The translations under genes were made by a program, and so were the position numbers. The notes under the pieces were generated by a model that was not told the DNA's origin, did not search any database, and saw only the letters and a program-made list of their open reading frames with translations. 64,000 bases of DNA, from assembly GCA_007258455.2 (NCBI GenBank), contig VDFB02358134.1, positions 216,117,565 through 216,181,564 of the forward strand, given 5' to 3'. The DNA is from Sequoia sempervirens (taxonomy: Eukaryota; Streptophyta; Pinopsida; Cupressales; Cupressaceae). This document shows, one piece after another, positions 23,056-33,178 of the stretch (its first letter is position 1; the number at the start of each line of letters is the position of its first letter).

Positions 23056-23345
23056 CCATCCAATCCAATCCAATCCAATCCAATTCAATCCAATCCAATC
23101 AAATCCAATCAAATCCAATCCAATCCAAATCAAATCCAATCTAATCTAATCCAATCCAATCCAATTCAATCCAATCCTATCTAATCCAATCCTTTCCAAT
23201 CCAATCAAATCAAATCCAATCCAATTCAATCCAATCCTATCTAATCCAATCCTTTCCAATCCAATCCAAATCAAACCCAATCCAATCCAATCAAATCAAA
23301 TCCAATCAAATCCAATCCAATTTAAATCCAATCCAATTGATCGAA
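23056..23345 (+). repeat. CCAAT/TCCAA pentanucleotide microsatellite
   Basis: Nearly 290 bp of (CCAAT)n with variants such as TCAAAT and CTAAT, ending just before the gag start. The repeats contain no stop in one frame, so they artificially extend the ORF upstream of the real start. Confidence 0.9.
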
Positions 23346-23423
23346 GTCCAATTAGATCCAATCCACACTCCATCACAATCAAATCATTTGACAAAGGCCT
23401 TAACCTACTCATCTAGCATTTGC

Positions 23424-26102
23424 ATGCCCATTCAGACCCGTTCACAAGCAAAGAAGATGGCCGACCTTCAAGCTCAAAATGCCCAATCCAACAATCCCCA
23501 AGATCTCAACAACACCTCATCAGATCCCAACAAGGGTACCAACATCGTACATGACCCTCACAATGGCACCTCATCACACTCCAACACTGAGAATCAGAAT
23601 AACTCGCCACATGGAGAAGAGAGTATGGTTCAGCAGCCTGAACTCACACTTGAGGAACATTTTAGCAATCCTGCCAATGTGCAAATGACCGACCGTTTAC
23701 TTGCAAAGCATGGAAAAGAAATCTTGGCCCACTTGATTGAGAAGGGTGTTAAACCCCCCTCCAATGTTGACTTGTCCAAATACAAGGGTGCCCCATCTCA
23801 CGTACTCTAAGGGTCCCAAAATGCGCCCGAAGGTTCATACTTTTCCAATGTTCCTCCAATTGAGGGTTGGCATCAACCTGAATTTGGCAATGCCGTCCTT
23901 TATCAGGTTAATTATCCCCCACATGCTTCGACCTCAGCTATAGGGGGATCCCAGGTGCCCGATCCCAATAATCCTTTCGCTTATGGCATGCCACAAAACA
24001 TTCCACAACCTCCGCCATTAGCATTAACCGCACCCCCTCCTTTGAACCCACCTACAGTCAATATTGGGGGTACTTCCTTTGCTACATCGCTTCCTCCTCC
24101 TGGGACCACCAACACACCACCTCAACAAGTTCCCCACTCTACTATCCCACCTCAAATACCACCACAAGGTGCACCCTAGCTGAACATTCCGAGCGGAACC
24201 CAACAACCTCCTTTACAAAGTGTGCCCACACAACCCCCGCTCTCTCATCCGCAACAGCCTATACCCAATACTTTGACCTCTTCACAACAACCATCCTACC
24301 AACCACAAGGCAATCCATCTCAACTACCTACCCAAACCATATCTCCCTTTCTTGCGTCCCTTTTACGTCCAAAGGTCCAACCACAACATAATATCCCACC
24401 TCAGTCCATGCAACACTCGATGCCACAACATCAACCTCCACAACACTACTACCACCATAATCAACAACAATTTCACCAACAACCGTTTTATGCAACCTCC
24501 CAACAATCACAACAATACCTTCAATACCAACAGGCCAACACGCAACGTCCCGTCCAAATCCCTCAGCAACCTACCCCACACCTTCAACAAACAAATTCAT
24601 ATTATGTCCCACAACAACAACAACCCCCATATCAACAAAACCCCCTACCTTATCATCAAGTCATGACATCATCCAATCATCCAAACCCACATTTTAACAA
24701 TCCAACACCCTTTCAACAAGATCACTCATCTTTCTATCATCCATATCCCCCCAACCTACCACCAGCTAGTTCAGACTTGTTGGAAATCAAGGCTGCCCTT
24801 AAGGACCTTCAAGGAGGGGGCACAAAACAATCCTTTAAATTTGAAGATATATGCCCATATCCGTTCGATCCATCCATCTCATTGATCTCGTTCCCTAAAC
24901 ACTTCGAGATCCCAAAATTTGACAAGTACAAGGGAGACAAAGACCCTAAGGCCCACTTGCAAGAGTTTTATGCACAATGTCAAGAAGTCATGTATAATGA
25001 TAACTATCTCTTACGTCTGTTTTCGAGAAGTCTAGCAAGCCACACTTTAGATTGGTTTATGACTCTTGAAAAGGGGTCTATAAAAACTTTTGCAGAATTA
25101 TCAGAACAGTTTGTCCCCTACTTCTCCTTCAATTTGCGGAAGGATACTGACACCTTAGATCTCTTGAAAGAAAAGCAACGGGATGGAGAAACCTTTACCA
25201 GCTACCTCCAACGGTGGCGTGCATTAGCCAGTCGAATGAAAAATCCTTTGAAAGAAAAAGACATGGTCACTCTTTTTGTGGAAAATTCACATCCCGACAT
25301 CGCCCACAATTTTAGACTACACTGTGTCACCACTTTCGCTGAGATAGTGGAAAAGGGACCTATCCTTGAACGTGCCCTTATCGCCAAAGGACACATTAAA
25401 ATACACAGTGATGACAAAGAACGGTCATTCGGAGATAAATCACGATTTTGGAACAAAAACAAAAATGCAGTGAATGATGGAGTGACAGACACCAAACATG
25501 TTCAAGTGGCTAATGCATCCCAAGGGCAACAACAGTCTGTATCTAACACCATATCAATACCGCAGGGGGCACCTCGTCCCCCTCAACAGTCAAACCAAAG
25601 AAATCAGGGGAACACCAAACGTCAATATGCCCAATTGGGCGAGCCCTTGAGTGTTGTTTTCAATAAATTGTTACAAATCAATTATCCCATCACATATCCT
25701 GTCACCAAACCATTCGATGAGTCTAAACCCAAGCCGGCATGGTTTAAAGACAATGAGTATTGTGACTTTCATAAAATCAAGGGACACTCCTTGAATAAGT
25801 GTCAGGGTTTAAAAAATTATGTCCAAGATCTCATTGATCGAGGAGATATCAAGGTTGACCCCAGTCAACCTTCGTCGTCCAATGCTCAACTACAAATCTA
25901 TCAAAACCCCTTCCCAAACCATAGCCAAGGTCCTAGCACCTCCACTAGTCATCCCCAAAATAATAGCACCAATAATGTGACTTACAAGAATGTACCCTTC
26001 AATTATGAAGGTGTTATTCATTACATCGAGCAGGTGGAACCCCGAGTGTCCATGATCCACGTTAAAGCCAAAGACCCACAATGTGCTGTGACTACGCGAT
26101 GA
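23424..26102 (+). pseudogene. gag of element A
   Basis: I take the ATG at 23424 (MPIQTRSQAKKMADLQ), because the frame upstream is only microsatellite. One frame runs to 26102 with stops at 23808 (TAA), 24177 (TAG) and 26100 (TGA). Domains in order: a basic N-terminus, a helix-prone segment (LLAKHGKEILAHLIEKGV), a long Pro/Gln-rich region (about 23950-24770), the capsid domain (about 24840-25410: KFDKYKGDKDPKAHLQEFYAQCQ, then SLASHTLDWFM), and a CCHC-like knuckle YCDFHKIKGHSLNKC near 25755. Gag forms the virus-like particle and binds the genomic RNA. All three stops can come from one transition each (for example CAA to TAA). Confidence 0.8.
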
Positions 26103-26945
26103 GCCCGCATCACCGTCCCTGCAGCATCCACACCCGTCCAACCCACTCCTGTAAACTCTCAATATAACATTCTTGATCACCTAAGGAAGACCCCCACTCA
26201 CATATCCATTTTGGATTTGCTTAGGTCTTCCCCGATACATCAAGAGATCCTCAACAAAGCCTTGCAGGAAACCCATGTCCCAAACGACATCGACCCCACA
26301 CAATTCCAAGCTTTGGTGGGACACTTGGCTTTGTCTCACCACCTCCATTTCAGCCAAAATGATATGCCCAACATTGGCATCAATCACAACCGCCCCCTAC
26401 ATATCGAAGTCATAATTGCCCGTCATAAAATAAAAAGGGTCTTGGTAGATAATGGCTCTGCCCTTAATCTATGTACTTCGAAATTCATAAAACAGATAGG
26501 GTATTCTCAAGCGGACCTAAGCAACCAGATAATTACAATCAAGGCTTATGACAATGCAGAAAGAAATTCAGAAGGCATCATCAGTCTTCCTATACAAGTG
26601 GGACCTGTGCTCCAGTATACTACCTGCCATGTCCTTGATCTGGACTTACCGTATAATCTCCTCCTTGGCCGCCCATGGCTCCATGCTATGCAGGCCGTTC
26701 CATCCACATACCACCAATGCCTCAAATTCCCGGTTAATGAAAAGGAGGTCACCATCTATGCCGACCCCCAACCATTTGAGTATTGTCAAGCTTTAGAAGC
26801 ATCTTTCCCCCATTTACATTATTGTCCTGGGGTCGAAATGGGGGCCTCCCACTCGTTATCCTCCAATCCATCATCCTCCAATCCATCATCCTCCACTGTA
26901 ACAACCACTCCATTTTCCACTGATCCTACAGTCACAAAAGTTTAG
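26103..26945 (+). pseudogene. Aspartic protease of element A
   Basis: The same frame as gag continues. LHIEVIIARHKIKRVLVDNGSALNLC carries the active site D-N-G-S near 26450, followed by the second strand group (IITIKAYDNAERN, ISLPIQVGPV) and LLLGRPWLHAMQAVPSTYHQCLKFP, the typical protease end of Tat elements. It would cleave Gag-Pol. Active-site residues look intact. The frame is closed by TAG at 26943, in line with the other transition-type stops. Confidence 0.75.
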
Positions 26946-27668
26946 ATCATTGACAAAGGGTGCGGTGAGTATGAGATGCATACGGCTCTTAATGTAGCCA
27001 CCATGCCACCATCGCCACATGAGTATGGTCAACCTCCCCATGCTACCCCAAAGGAGGACAAGACTGTCACCTTCTGTGGCAAAAATATTCCTACCACCAC
27101 CTTTGTATCTCCAAGTATCAAAACAGATGCGCCAGAAGAAGACATAAGTCAGTGGGTCTACCGCGAAGAGCCCGAACCAGAAACTCCTCTAAAGAAATAT
27201 TTTCAGGAAAAATATTCTTGGCCAACAAAGTTTGTGGAAAAACATAACTACCAAGGTAGAGGCCTAGGTAAAGAGGAATAAGGGCGATTGCAACCCATTG
27301 ATACGTCTCTGCTACCAAAAAATGTGGGCATTGGGTATGACAGAAAGCAAAAGAGTCCCACAACATCATCTAATACTTCCAATAGTATCACTGTGGACGA
27401 TGGCTCATTGGAAGACATACCTGAGGAGGAGTCCATCATACATGCATACGATGATGTCGATCACACTGATTTATCCTCCATGTTCGAATGCCTATCTGTT
27501 TGCACCATCAGCCTATACCTTCGTCACCCTGAACTCATTGACTGGGACCTACAAAACACCACACCTGTCAGTATGACTACGGACACCTACGTCAACCTTA
27601 TGGGATTGGGGGAGGATGAACACTCCAGTCGCAAAAATAAAAATCAGAAAAATAAAAAGAGGTCATCT

Positions 27669-27691
27669 AGTGAAAACCTCCCTGAGGCACT
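27669..27691 (+). ncRNA. AAAA-bulge hairpin, copy A1
   Basis: AGTG pairs with CACT and CCTC with GAGG around triloop CCT; AAAA lies unpaired on the 5' side between the two stems. All eight pairs are Watson-Crick. Confidence 0.6.
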
Positions 27692-27731
27692 GCCTGACTT
27701 AGAAAAAGTAAAAATAAAGGACGCATCTGAA

Positions 27732-27754
27732 GGCGAAAACCTCGAAGAGGCACC
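27732..27754 (+). ncRNA. AAAA-bulge hairpin, copy A2
   Basis: GGCG faces CACC (one C-A mismatch) and CCTC pairs with GAGG around GAA, with the same AAAA bulge. It starts 63 nt after copy A1. Confidence 0.55.
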
Positions 27755-27853
27755 GGAAGATGGAGATGTTCATCTTCCCCTTATGGGAACTCAGCTATCT
27801 GCCAGGTCATCTATCCTGATTGAAGAAACGCAAGAAGTTAATTTGGGAATCAA

Positions 27854-27953
27854 NNNNNNNNNNNNNNNNNNNNNNNNNNNNNNNNNNNNNNNNNNNNNNN
27901 NNNNNNNNNNNNNNNNNNNNNNNNNNNNNNNNNNNNNNNNNNNNNNNNNNNNN
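27854..27953. other. Assembly gap (100 N)
   Basis: Exactly 100 N, the usual placeholder for an unknown length. Coding orientation flips across it (plus before, minus after). Confidence 1.
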
Positions 27954-28498
27954 AAAACAAAAAACTCTGTCATATCATTGTTGTTTGAGGAAAACAAGTT
28001 AGAAACCATTTGCATCTCTTCAGTATCTCTATTCGGAGACAACACTGGATCATGACTCATATCCTCCATATCATGCATATGTGAACCAATAAAAACTGGA
28101 CTTCTATCATATTTGGTATGCAAACAAATGTCTTCTTCACATGAATTAAAAATTTCAAAACCACATACCTCTTCTTGAACAGACACATGCATTTGGTCAA
28201 CTCCAAAAGTTTCACCATCAACTGGACATAGAGCTTCAAGATCACCCTTATGTATATATCTCTGATAATCAAGAGTTAACAAATCTGAAATTTTCTCATA
28301 GCTGAGCAAACAAGTTTGCACATTTTCATTATTACAGTCATACTCATCACTTTTGTTATCATCAAAAATAGGCCTAGGATCATCAGAGAATGAAAAAACA
28401 AAAACATTACCAACACAATCACTTGTTCCATAATTTGACACATCCCCTTGTTTATCTAAAAATACCTTTTGCTCAACATCAAGTGGATCTGAAAATAC
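27954..28498 (-). pseudogene. Element F ORF, continuation
   Basis: Minus frame from about 28441 to the gap (SNYGTSDCVGNVFVFSFSDDPRP...). The style is the same acidic, Cys-containing text as the ORF above, with DICLHTKYDRSPVFIGSH near its end. It follows the stop at 28499 directly, so it is the same ORF broken by a stop. The function is unknown; it may be the C-terminal part of gag. Confidence 0.5.
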
Positions 28499-29845
28499 CT
28501 AAAATTCATTCTTGGGCATACCTTTGCAAAACATCATCTGATCCACTTTTAACTCTTCATCATACAATGGGCTTAAATTTTTTTGAAAACCACTTTCAAA
28601 TGTACAAACCTCTTTTTCATCGAATGTGTCTTCATAGCTTTCAATTGCAGTTGGAGGTACTATTTGTTCACTGCCAAATGGACTCACATTGTCCATTACC
28701 TCTTCATCCTGATCTTCATAAGAGGTAGAAGAATCTCCTTGCAGTAGATCAAAATATGAATACTCATTGGATCCCTCATAACACACACTGCTTTCCCTAT
28801 CACAATCTGCTATGCAAGAGAGATATCTTGTACCTTCATCTTCATTATGCAAGCAATCACAGGAATCATCTTGACTTGCACATGTTTCATCTTCTACTGG
28901 ATGCATTGTTTGATCAATTCCTCTATACTCATCAAAAATACAACTATTGGATTCAACATTGATAGTTTTTTCATACCTTTTCTCCTCCATGGCATCGATG
29001 AATTTATTCACTACATCAAAGGCATGCTGTATTGATGATTCAAACCAATAGGCTGATTCAGGCTCCCATACTCTTACAAATTTCTCAACAAACATGGCCC
29101 TTGTTGGCCTACAATGAGAAGGTATCTGCAAACAGATATCTGTCATTCTATTGTACAAAGAACCCAAATCCTCCCCTTCATACATCCCTATGTCAAAAAA
29201 TGCATCCAAAGGGGAAAATCTGCACTTTGATTGTGTGATGGAGTCCTGGCTTCGAGTATACTCATCTTCTTCTGCTTCAAGTTGTTGATCCTGGCGTACA
29301 TATTGCTGCAAATTCTGACTGAAATCTCCAAGTGGGCTAGAGTTGTGCTGCATTTGACATTGATCACATTGACATTGCACTTGACACTGATCACATTGAA
29401 ATTCTTGATAACTTGCCAATCTTTGCCCAGGAGGGACTGGATAAACACTTACTTGCTTTGATGGCTGTGGAGGATATGTGCTCTGCTGTGCATGATATAT
29501 ATCGCTTCCATTGTAGAAATTTCCATTTGTAATATCAGGCACTCGAGGGGCCCAACACCTTCCCACATTTGTGTATTCATCTTCATTACAGAATTCTCCT
29601 AATTGTAACGGTTGTTGGTCCAATTGCAACCTTTTCCTTTTCCATTCTTCTATTTCCTTTCTCTGAGACTCATACAGTGTTTTAACCTCTTCATAAGTTA
29701 AAGATTCATAATCAACTTGAGGAGTATCATGATCAATAGGTCCACTCTGATTACCTTCCATTTTCAGATCATTGTGTGTCCATCTACTGCTGCTAGCAGG
29801 AGCTCCAATATGAACTCCCCTGTATTGAGATCCTCTTCCATGCAT
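28499..29845 (-). CDS. gag-like ORF of element F
   Basis: 448 codons without a stop, starting MHGRGSQYRGVH 181 nt after the PBS, which is the expected place for gag. Residues about 55-80 are a charged helix (YEEVKTLYESQRKEIEEWKRKR). Residues about 150-170 hold a Cys-rich run (QCDQCQVQCQCDQCQMQ). Residues about 215-300 (SPLDAFFDIGMYEGEDLGSL, then RAMFVEKFVRVWEPESAYWF) look like a helical capsid. The last third is very acidic with repeated Cys (DSCDCLHNEDE, CIADCDRESS). No standard CCHC knuckle is seen. I call it gag by position; the sequence itself is not one I recognise. Confidence 0.5.
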   Translation of the reverse strand: MHGRGSQYRGVHIGAPASSSRWTHNDLKMEGNQSGPIDHDTPQVDYESLTYEEVKTLYESQRKEIEEWKRKRLQLDQQPLQLGEFCNEDEYTNVGRCWAPRVPDITNGNFYNGSDIYHAQQSTYPPQPSKQVSVYPVPPGQRLASYQEFQCDQCQVQCQCDQCQMQHNSSPLGDFSQNLQQYVRQDQQLEAEEDEYTRSQDSITQSKCRFSPLDAFFDIGMYEGEDLGSLYNRMTDICLQIPSHCRPTRAMFVEKFVRVWEPESAYWFESSIQHAFDVVNKFIDAMEEKRYEKTINVESNSCIFDEYRGIDQTMHPVEDETCASQDDSCDCLHNEDEGTRYLSCIADCDRESSVCYEGSNEYSYFDLLQGDSSTSYEDQDEEVMDNVSPFGSEQIVPPTAIESYEDTFDEKEVCTFESGFQKNLSPLYDEELKVDQMMFCKGMPKNEF

Positions 29846-30025
29846 TCTTGAACAAATGCAATGTTTCTTTCAGAGTCGCCACCTACTTTTCCAAAAGTAG
29901 GAAAATGATTATTTCTGATCTTTTACCCAACGGAATCACTCTTTCTGAATCTTCTCAAATTGTAACCTTTCTTTTTCCTCCAATGACTCTATATAATGGT
30001 CTTCGACTGAATTTTCTGATGTAAT
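29846..30025 (-). other. Leader of element F
   Basis: 180 bp between PBS and ORF start, non-coding, short compared with the 0.8-2.3 kb leaders of A, C and D. Confidence 0.5.
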
Positions 30026-30043
30026 CCCCAGTAGAGTCGCCAA
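30026..30043 (-). promoter_or_regulatory. Primer-binding site of element F
   Basis: The minus strand reads TTGGCGACTCTACTGGGG two bases after the LTR end (GGTAACA). It is the most typical PBS in the window and matches the TGGCGACTC type of Tat/Ogre elements. Confidence 0.8.
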
Positions 30044-30045
30044 TT

Positions 30046-31200
30046 TGTTACCTCTCAAAAATGTAGGCTGAATGCCTCAAGAGGCTGCCAATCTCTTGAT
30101 ACACTTTAGGGTAACAGACAAGGTCAAGAGAACTCAACCTTCTACTCTTTAGGTGCTGCTAAACTTGGGTGGGTGTACCTCTCTGAATAGTGCAATCTTA
30201 ACTTGTGATTATCTCATAAAGCAATTTGTTCACAATGGCAATTGGAGGTGAACAAATGAAATCCAACTTGAAAACAATGACAATATTCTGATTTAGGTCC
30301 TAAATACTCAATTAAAAGACAAAGAAACTCAATGAATTCAAGATGATGAAGTGCAGAGACTAATGCCTTGTTGGGTATGCAGAGTCAAATGAGATCAAGA
30401 TGAGAAACACTCTCTGGAGAAGACACAAACTATCTGGCATACATTTTGTTTACAACTTGTATAAACATGCAACACTGTAACTACTAAGTTCTACTTCAAC
30501 AATCTAAACAAATCTCTCTGATTACTGTGATCAACAAAAAGGATTTAATCTTTGCTTGAAAGAACCAATTGATTAATCACACAAATACAACAAATGTGTA
30601 TTGATAAACTGAACATAAATCTTGTTATGTCAATTTAAACAACCATAAAGTATCAATCATGGAGACAACTTAGCAGTATTTTTCATTCAATTCAACAGAT
30701 AATCGACATCAGAGAAATGCAACAACATCAACTGATTTTCATAAATACCTCCATTTTGAAATCATGCAACAATAGCCTCTGGTCTGATAATTTTATTCTA
30801 CTGTATCTACTTGCAGTGTATCAAATTCTAATAATTGATGATCATTTTACAATTACAAAATGCCTATTTATACACCAGCATGAGAAAATAAATCATATTG
30901 AAAAACCATGTCAACCCTCCATAGAATTTGGGCTCAAATTATGTCGGCCTGCAACGGTCTACAGAAAATCCCTTATGTTGGCCCACAGCATTTGAAAATT
31001 TTTAATCGCCAATGAACCAGTCACTGAGACATCTCGTTAGCGATGCCGAAGGAAATTCAATCGCTGATTGCTCTGTTTGCTCTATTCGCTTTTGCTGTAA
31101 CCTGCCTGAGTCGAGGAGACATCCTGTAGATCACTTATGTTTCCCTGAGAGTCTATTACCATTCGTATGTCACTATAGCATTCCGTCTGTCACAACAAAG
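30046..31200 (-). repeat. 5' LTR of element F (outer edge uncertain)
   Basis: The plus strand begins TGTTACCTCTC at 30046, so the minus-strand LTR ends GAGAGGTAACA. A minus-strand TATAAATA lies at 30865-30872, placing about 820 bp of R and U5 below it. The U3 edge should lie between about 31000 and 31280; a T-rich run at 31210-31240 and the start of the B leader at 31281 limit it. Confidence 0.5.
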
Positions 31201-31287
31201 CCATATAGTTTAAGATTTTTTTTATTTTTATTTTTTTTTGTGATTTCTGGATTTTTGATTGTGTTCAAGTTTTTCCATCAACGTTTT

Positions 31288-31306
31288 GGATCACACTCAG
31301 TGATCC
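31288..31306 (+). ncRNA. Perfect 7-bp inverted repeat at start of B leader
   Basis: GGATCAC and GTGATCC flank ACTCA. It lies just after CATCAACG, which may be the end of an LTR, so the hairpin would cover the primer-binding region. The LTR itself is not delimited. Confidence 0.4.
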
Positions 31307-31329
31307 ATCATCAGGATGATAAATAGCTA

Positions 31330-32019
31330 AGAAGATGACACCATGATAAAGCCATATAGTATTCTTTTGTTCCCCTTGTGTTTCGCTATGACACCATGAT
31401 ATCAGGGAGACAACATATTGAACTCACTATGTCAGGCCGAAAGTCCCTTGTCCACCATTGAGTGTCGCCAAGACAAAAGCACGTTCACACCGAGATGTAT
31501 CCTTCAAATGCTTTCGCCAAGACAAAACAACATCAAGGAGAAGTCCCACAGAATTCATCGGGTTACACCGAAAGCCCTTTGCCTATCTATGTGTCGCTGT
31601 GACTTAATAATATCGGGGAGACCTCTTATAGAATGCCCATTGCTTTACCGAAAGTCACCCTGAGATAACTTTCTGATCGCCAAGAGAAAACAAAACTTAC
31701 ACCGAAGCCACTTGAATAAACCTTTATGTACCGTTGGTGAGACACACCTTACTTCACCATGACTCTTCGCCGAAGTCACCATAGTCTCACCGGAAGTTTA
31801 TTTGAAGAAAATCCATGTGTAAGGTTGGCGAGACCGAAGGTCATTCTCCAAGACCTTACAACGATATCTATGACTCCCCCCGATATGCAATCCCCACTTG
31901 TTGGTTGGCAGGACAATTAGAAATCACTAAGACCTCAGCCCGACGGCCAAACTCATGCCGAAATATGTATCTTCCTGTTGCCGAAACCACGTGAAAGCTA
32001 TGCTGACAACCGCTAGAAG
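31330..32019 (+). repeat. Degenerate leader repeats of remnant B
   Basis: Blocks 'ccgaaagtccctt' or 'ccgaaagccctt' alternate with 'gtgtcgccaagacaa' every 70-110 bp. This resembles the repeat-filled leaders of A and D. No coding region is supported. Confidence 0.5.
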
Positions 32020-33169
32020 ATGAAAGCCAATCGCCAGGACAATAGAAATGTCTTGCCGATAGGCAACAGACGTTTGCAAGCAGAAAAATGGATTGGGGAG
32101 ACCCAAAAATTGTCATGCCGAAATAGACCAGAATGTGAAATATGCAAGGCACGATGGAATCAAAGGGGCAACATGGAAAAATATGAGCATAAAGTGTCCA
32201 AGATGGAACTTATTTGGAAAAATATGAATGGAAAACCTGTGAAAATATCAAATTTTTACAGTTCCAACATGACCAACTCTGAAACTTCCTCTGAAGACCA
32301 AAATTAGTTTGAGAATCCCTTTGCTTGAGAAATCCATCAAGTAGGCATGAGTGATGCAAATAGAAACAAACCTAACCAACCAAATTTTCCTTTCCCCATT
32401 GCCCATTAGAATGAAGTTGAAAATCTCAAAAATATCCTTGCTTCAACCCTTCCTAAGTTTTACGAACTTGTTACAAAAGACCCTGATACTTTCTTGTTCG
32501 AGTTTGATATACTATACTACTGATGCTCATAGGCTTAAGATATTTCCTACCACCTTTAAAGAGGTTGCATTGAGATGGTTCATGAGCCTAGGCAGAGATA
32601 CTGTAGAAACTTGGGAGGAAATGAAGACAAATTTCCTTGAGAAATACAAGGAATATTGCAGGGGTAGTGACATGAGAGGAGATGACATTTTTAGGATGCA
32701 TCAAAAGGAAGATGAGATCCTAAAGGATTACATTTCAAGGTTTCATGTCTGCTTACGGAAATATCCACACCATACCCTCAATGAAGAATCACAAAAGATG
32801 CTTTTCCTAAGAGGAATTAATGAGAGCTGCAATGATGCCTTGAACCTAATGGCAGGAGGACATATCACCCAAGTTCCTTGGGAAGACATCAAGAAAATAT
32901 GCCAAAACTATTCTAGGGCAGCTTCAAAGAAAGGGAGAGCTTACCAATCCTCCATGGGTAAGTCATCTACCAGTGGAGTTTCAAGGATGGAGACTACACA
33001 CTTACTATCAGATTTCAAGCAAGACATCATAAACAATCTAGCTACTCAGTTGGATACACTTCAGGCCAAGAAGAAACAAGAGGAGGTAGAGGCAACACTG
33101 ATGGAGTATTGCCCCCATTGTAGACAAAAGAAAGACTGCAGATGCAAGATGCTAGCTGTATACACATAA
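32020..33169 (+). pseudogene. Gypsy gag remnant B
   Basis: Plus-strand frames give an N-terminal part (MEKYEHKVSKMELIW, then after stops MSDANRNKPNQPNFPFP), the entry ILASTLPKFYELVTKDPDTFLFEFDI, a short deletion with frame change near 32515, and then a clean capsid: RLKIFPTTFKEVALRWFMSL, TWEEMKTNFLEKYKEYCR, ILKDYISRFHVCLRKY. The C-terminus has CPHCRQKKDCRCKM in place of a normal zinc knuckle. The capsid domain is about 33% of the ORF and well preserved. The LTR of element C begins 9 bp after the stop, so pol is absent. Confidence 0.7.
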
Positions 33170-33178
33170 AAAAGGTCA

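Larger units (their letters stand above)
19829..27853 (+). mobile_element. Tat-like gypsy element A (5' part, runs into gap)
   Basis: Order on the plus strand: LTR (19829-21090), long leader with repeats and a hairpin, gag (23424), protease, G-patch-like segment, paired hairpins, then the N gap at 27854. Gag, protease and G-patch are closely related in layout to element D, which has a second RNase H, the mark of the Tat lineage. The RT onward is not seen. After the gap the sequence is in the opposite orientation, so the 3' half is lost or hidden. Confidence 0.75.
26946..27853 (+). pseudogene. G-patch-like segment and protease-RT linker of element A
   Basis: Continues the polyprotein frame. 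FVEKHNYQGRGLGKEE, then stop (27279), then GRLQPIDTSLLPKNVGIGYD has the Gly spacing of a G-patch, an RNA-binding motif. The acidic linker that follows holds two paired hairpins (27669-27691 and 27732-27754), reading SENLPEAL and GENLEEAP. The matching linker in D leads directly into RT, so RT should begin inside or just after the N gap. Confidence 0.65.
27954..31200 (-). mobile_element. Tat/Ogre-like gypsy element F (5' part, minus strand)
   Basis: On the minus strand: LTR (from about 31200 down to 30046), PBS at 30026-30043, a 180-bp leader, then a gag-like ORF from 29845 to the gap. The PBS (TTGGCGACTCTACTGGGG) is of the type used by Ogre and other Tat elements, thought to pair with tRNA-Arg. 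The 3' part is lost at the gap. The outer LTR edge is uncertain. Confidence 0.6.

Noticed and set aside
23337..23423. Upstream extension of the gag ORF of A
   Set aside because: It is only open because the CCAAT microsatellite lacks stops; the basic start at 23424 is the natural one.
24024..24666. Alternative frames inside the Pro/Gln-rich gag region
   Set aside because: Low-complexity CCA/CAA sequence opens several frames; only the frame continuous with the capsid domain is supported.
27820..28055. Frames crossing the N gap
   Set aside because: The reading frame through 100 N is meaningless, and orientation changes across the gap.
31868..32152. Minus-strand frame across the B leader
   Set aside because: Overlaps degenerate leader repeats and the gag start on the other strand; no domain.
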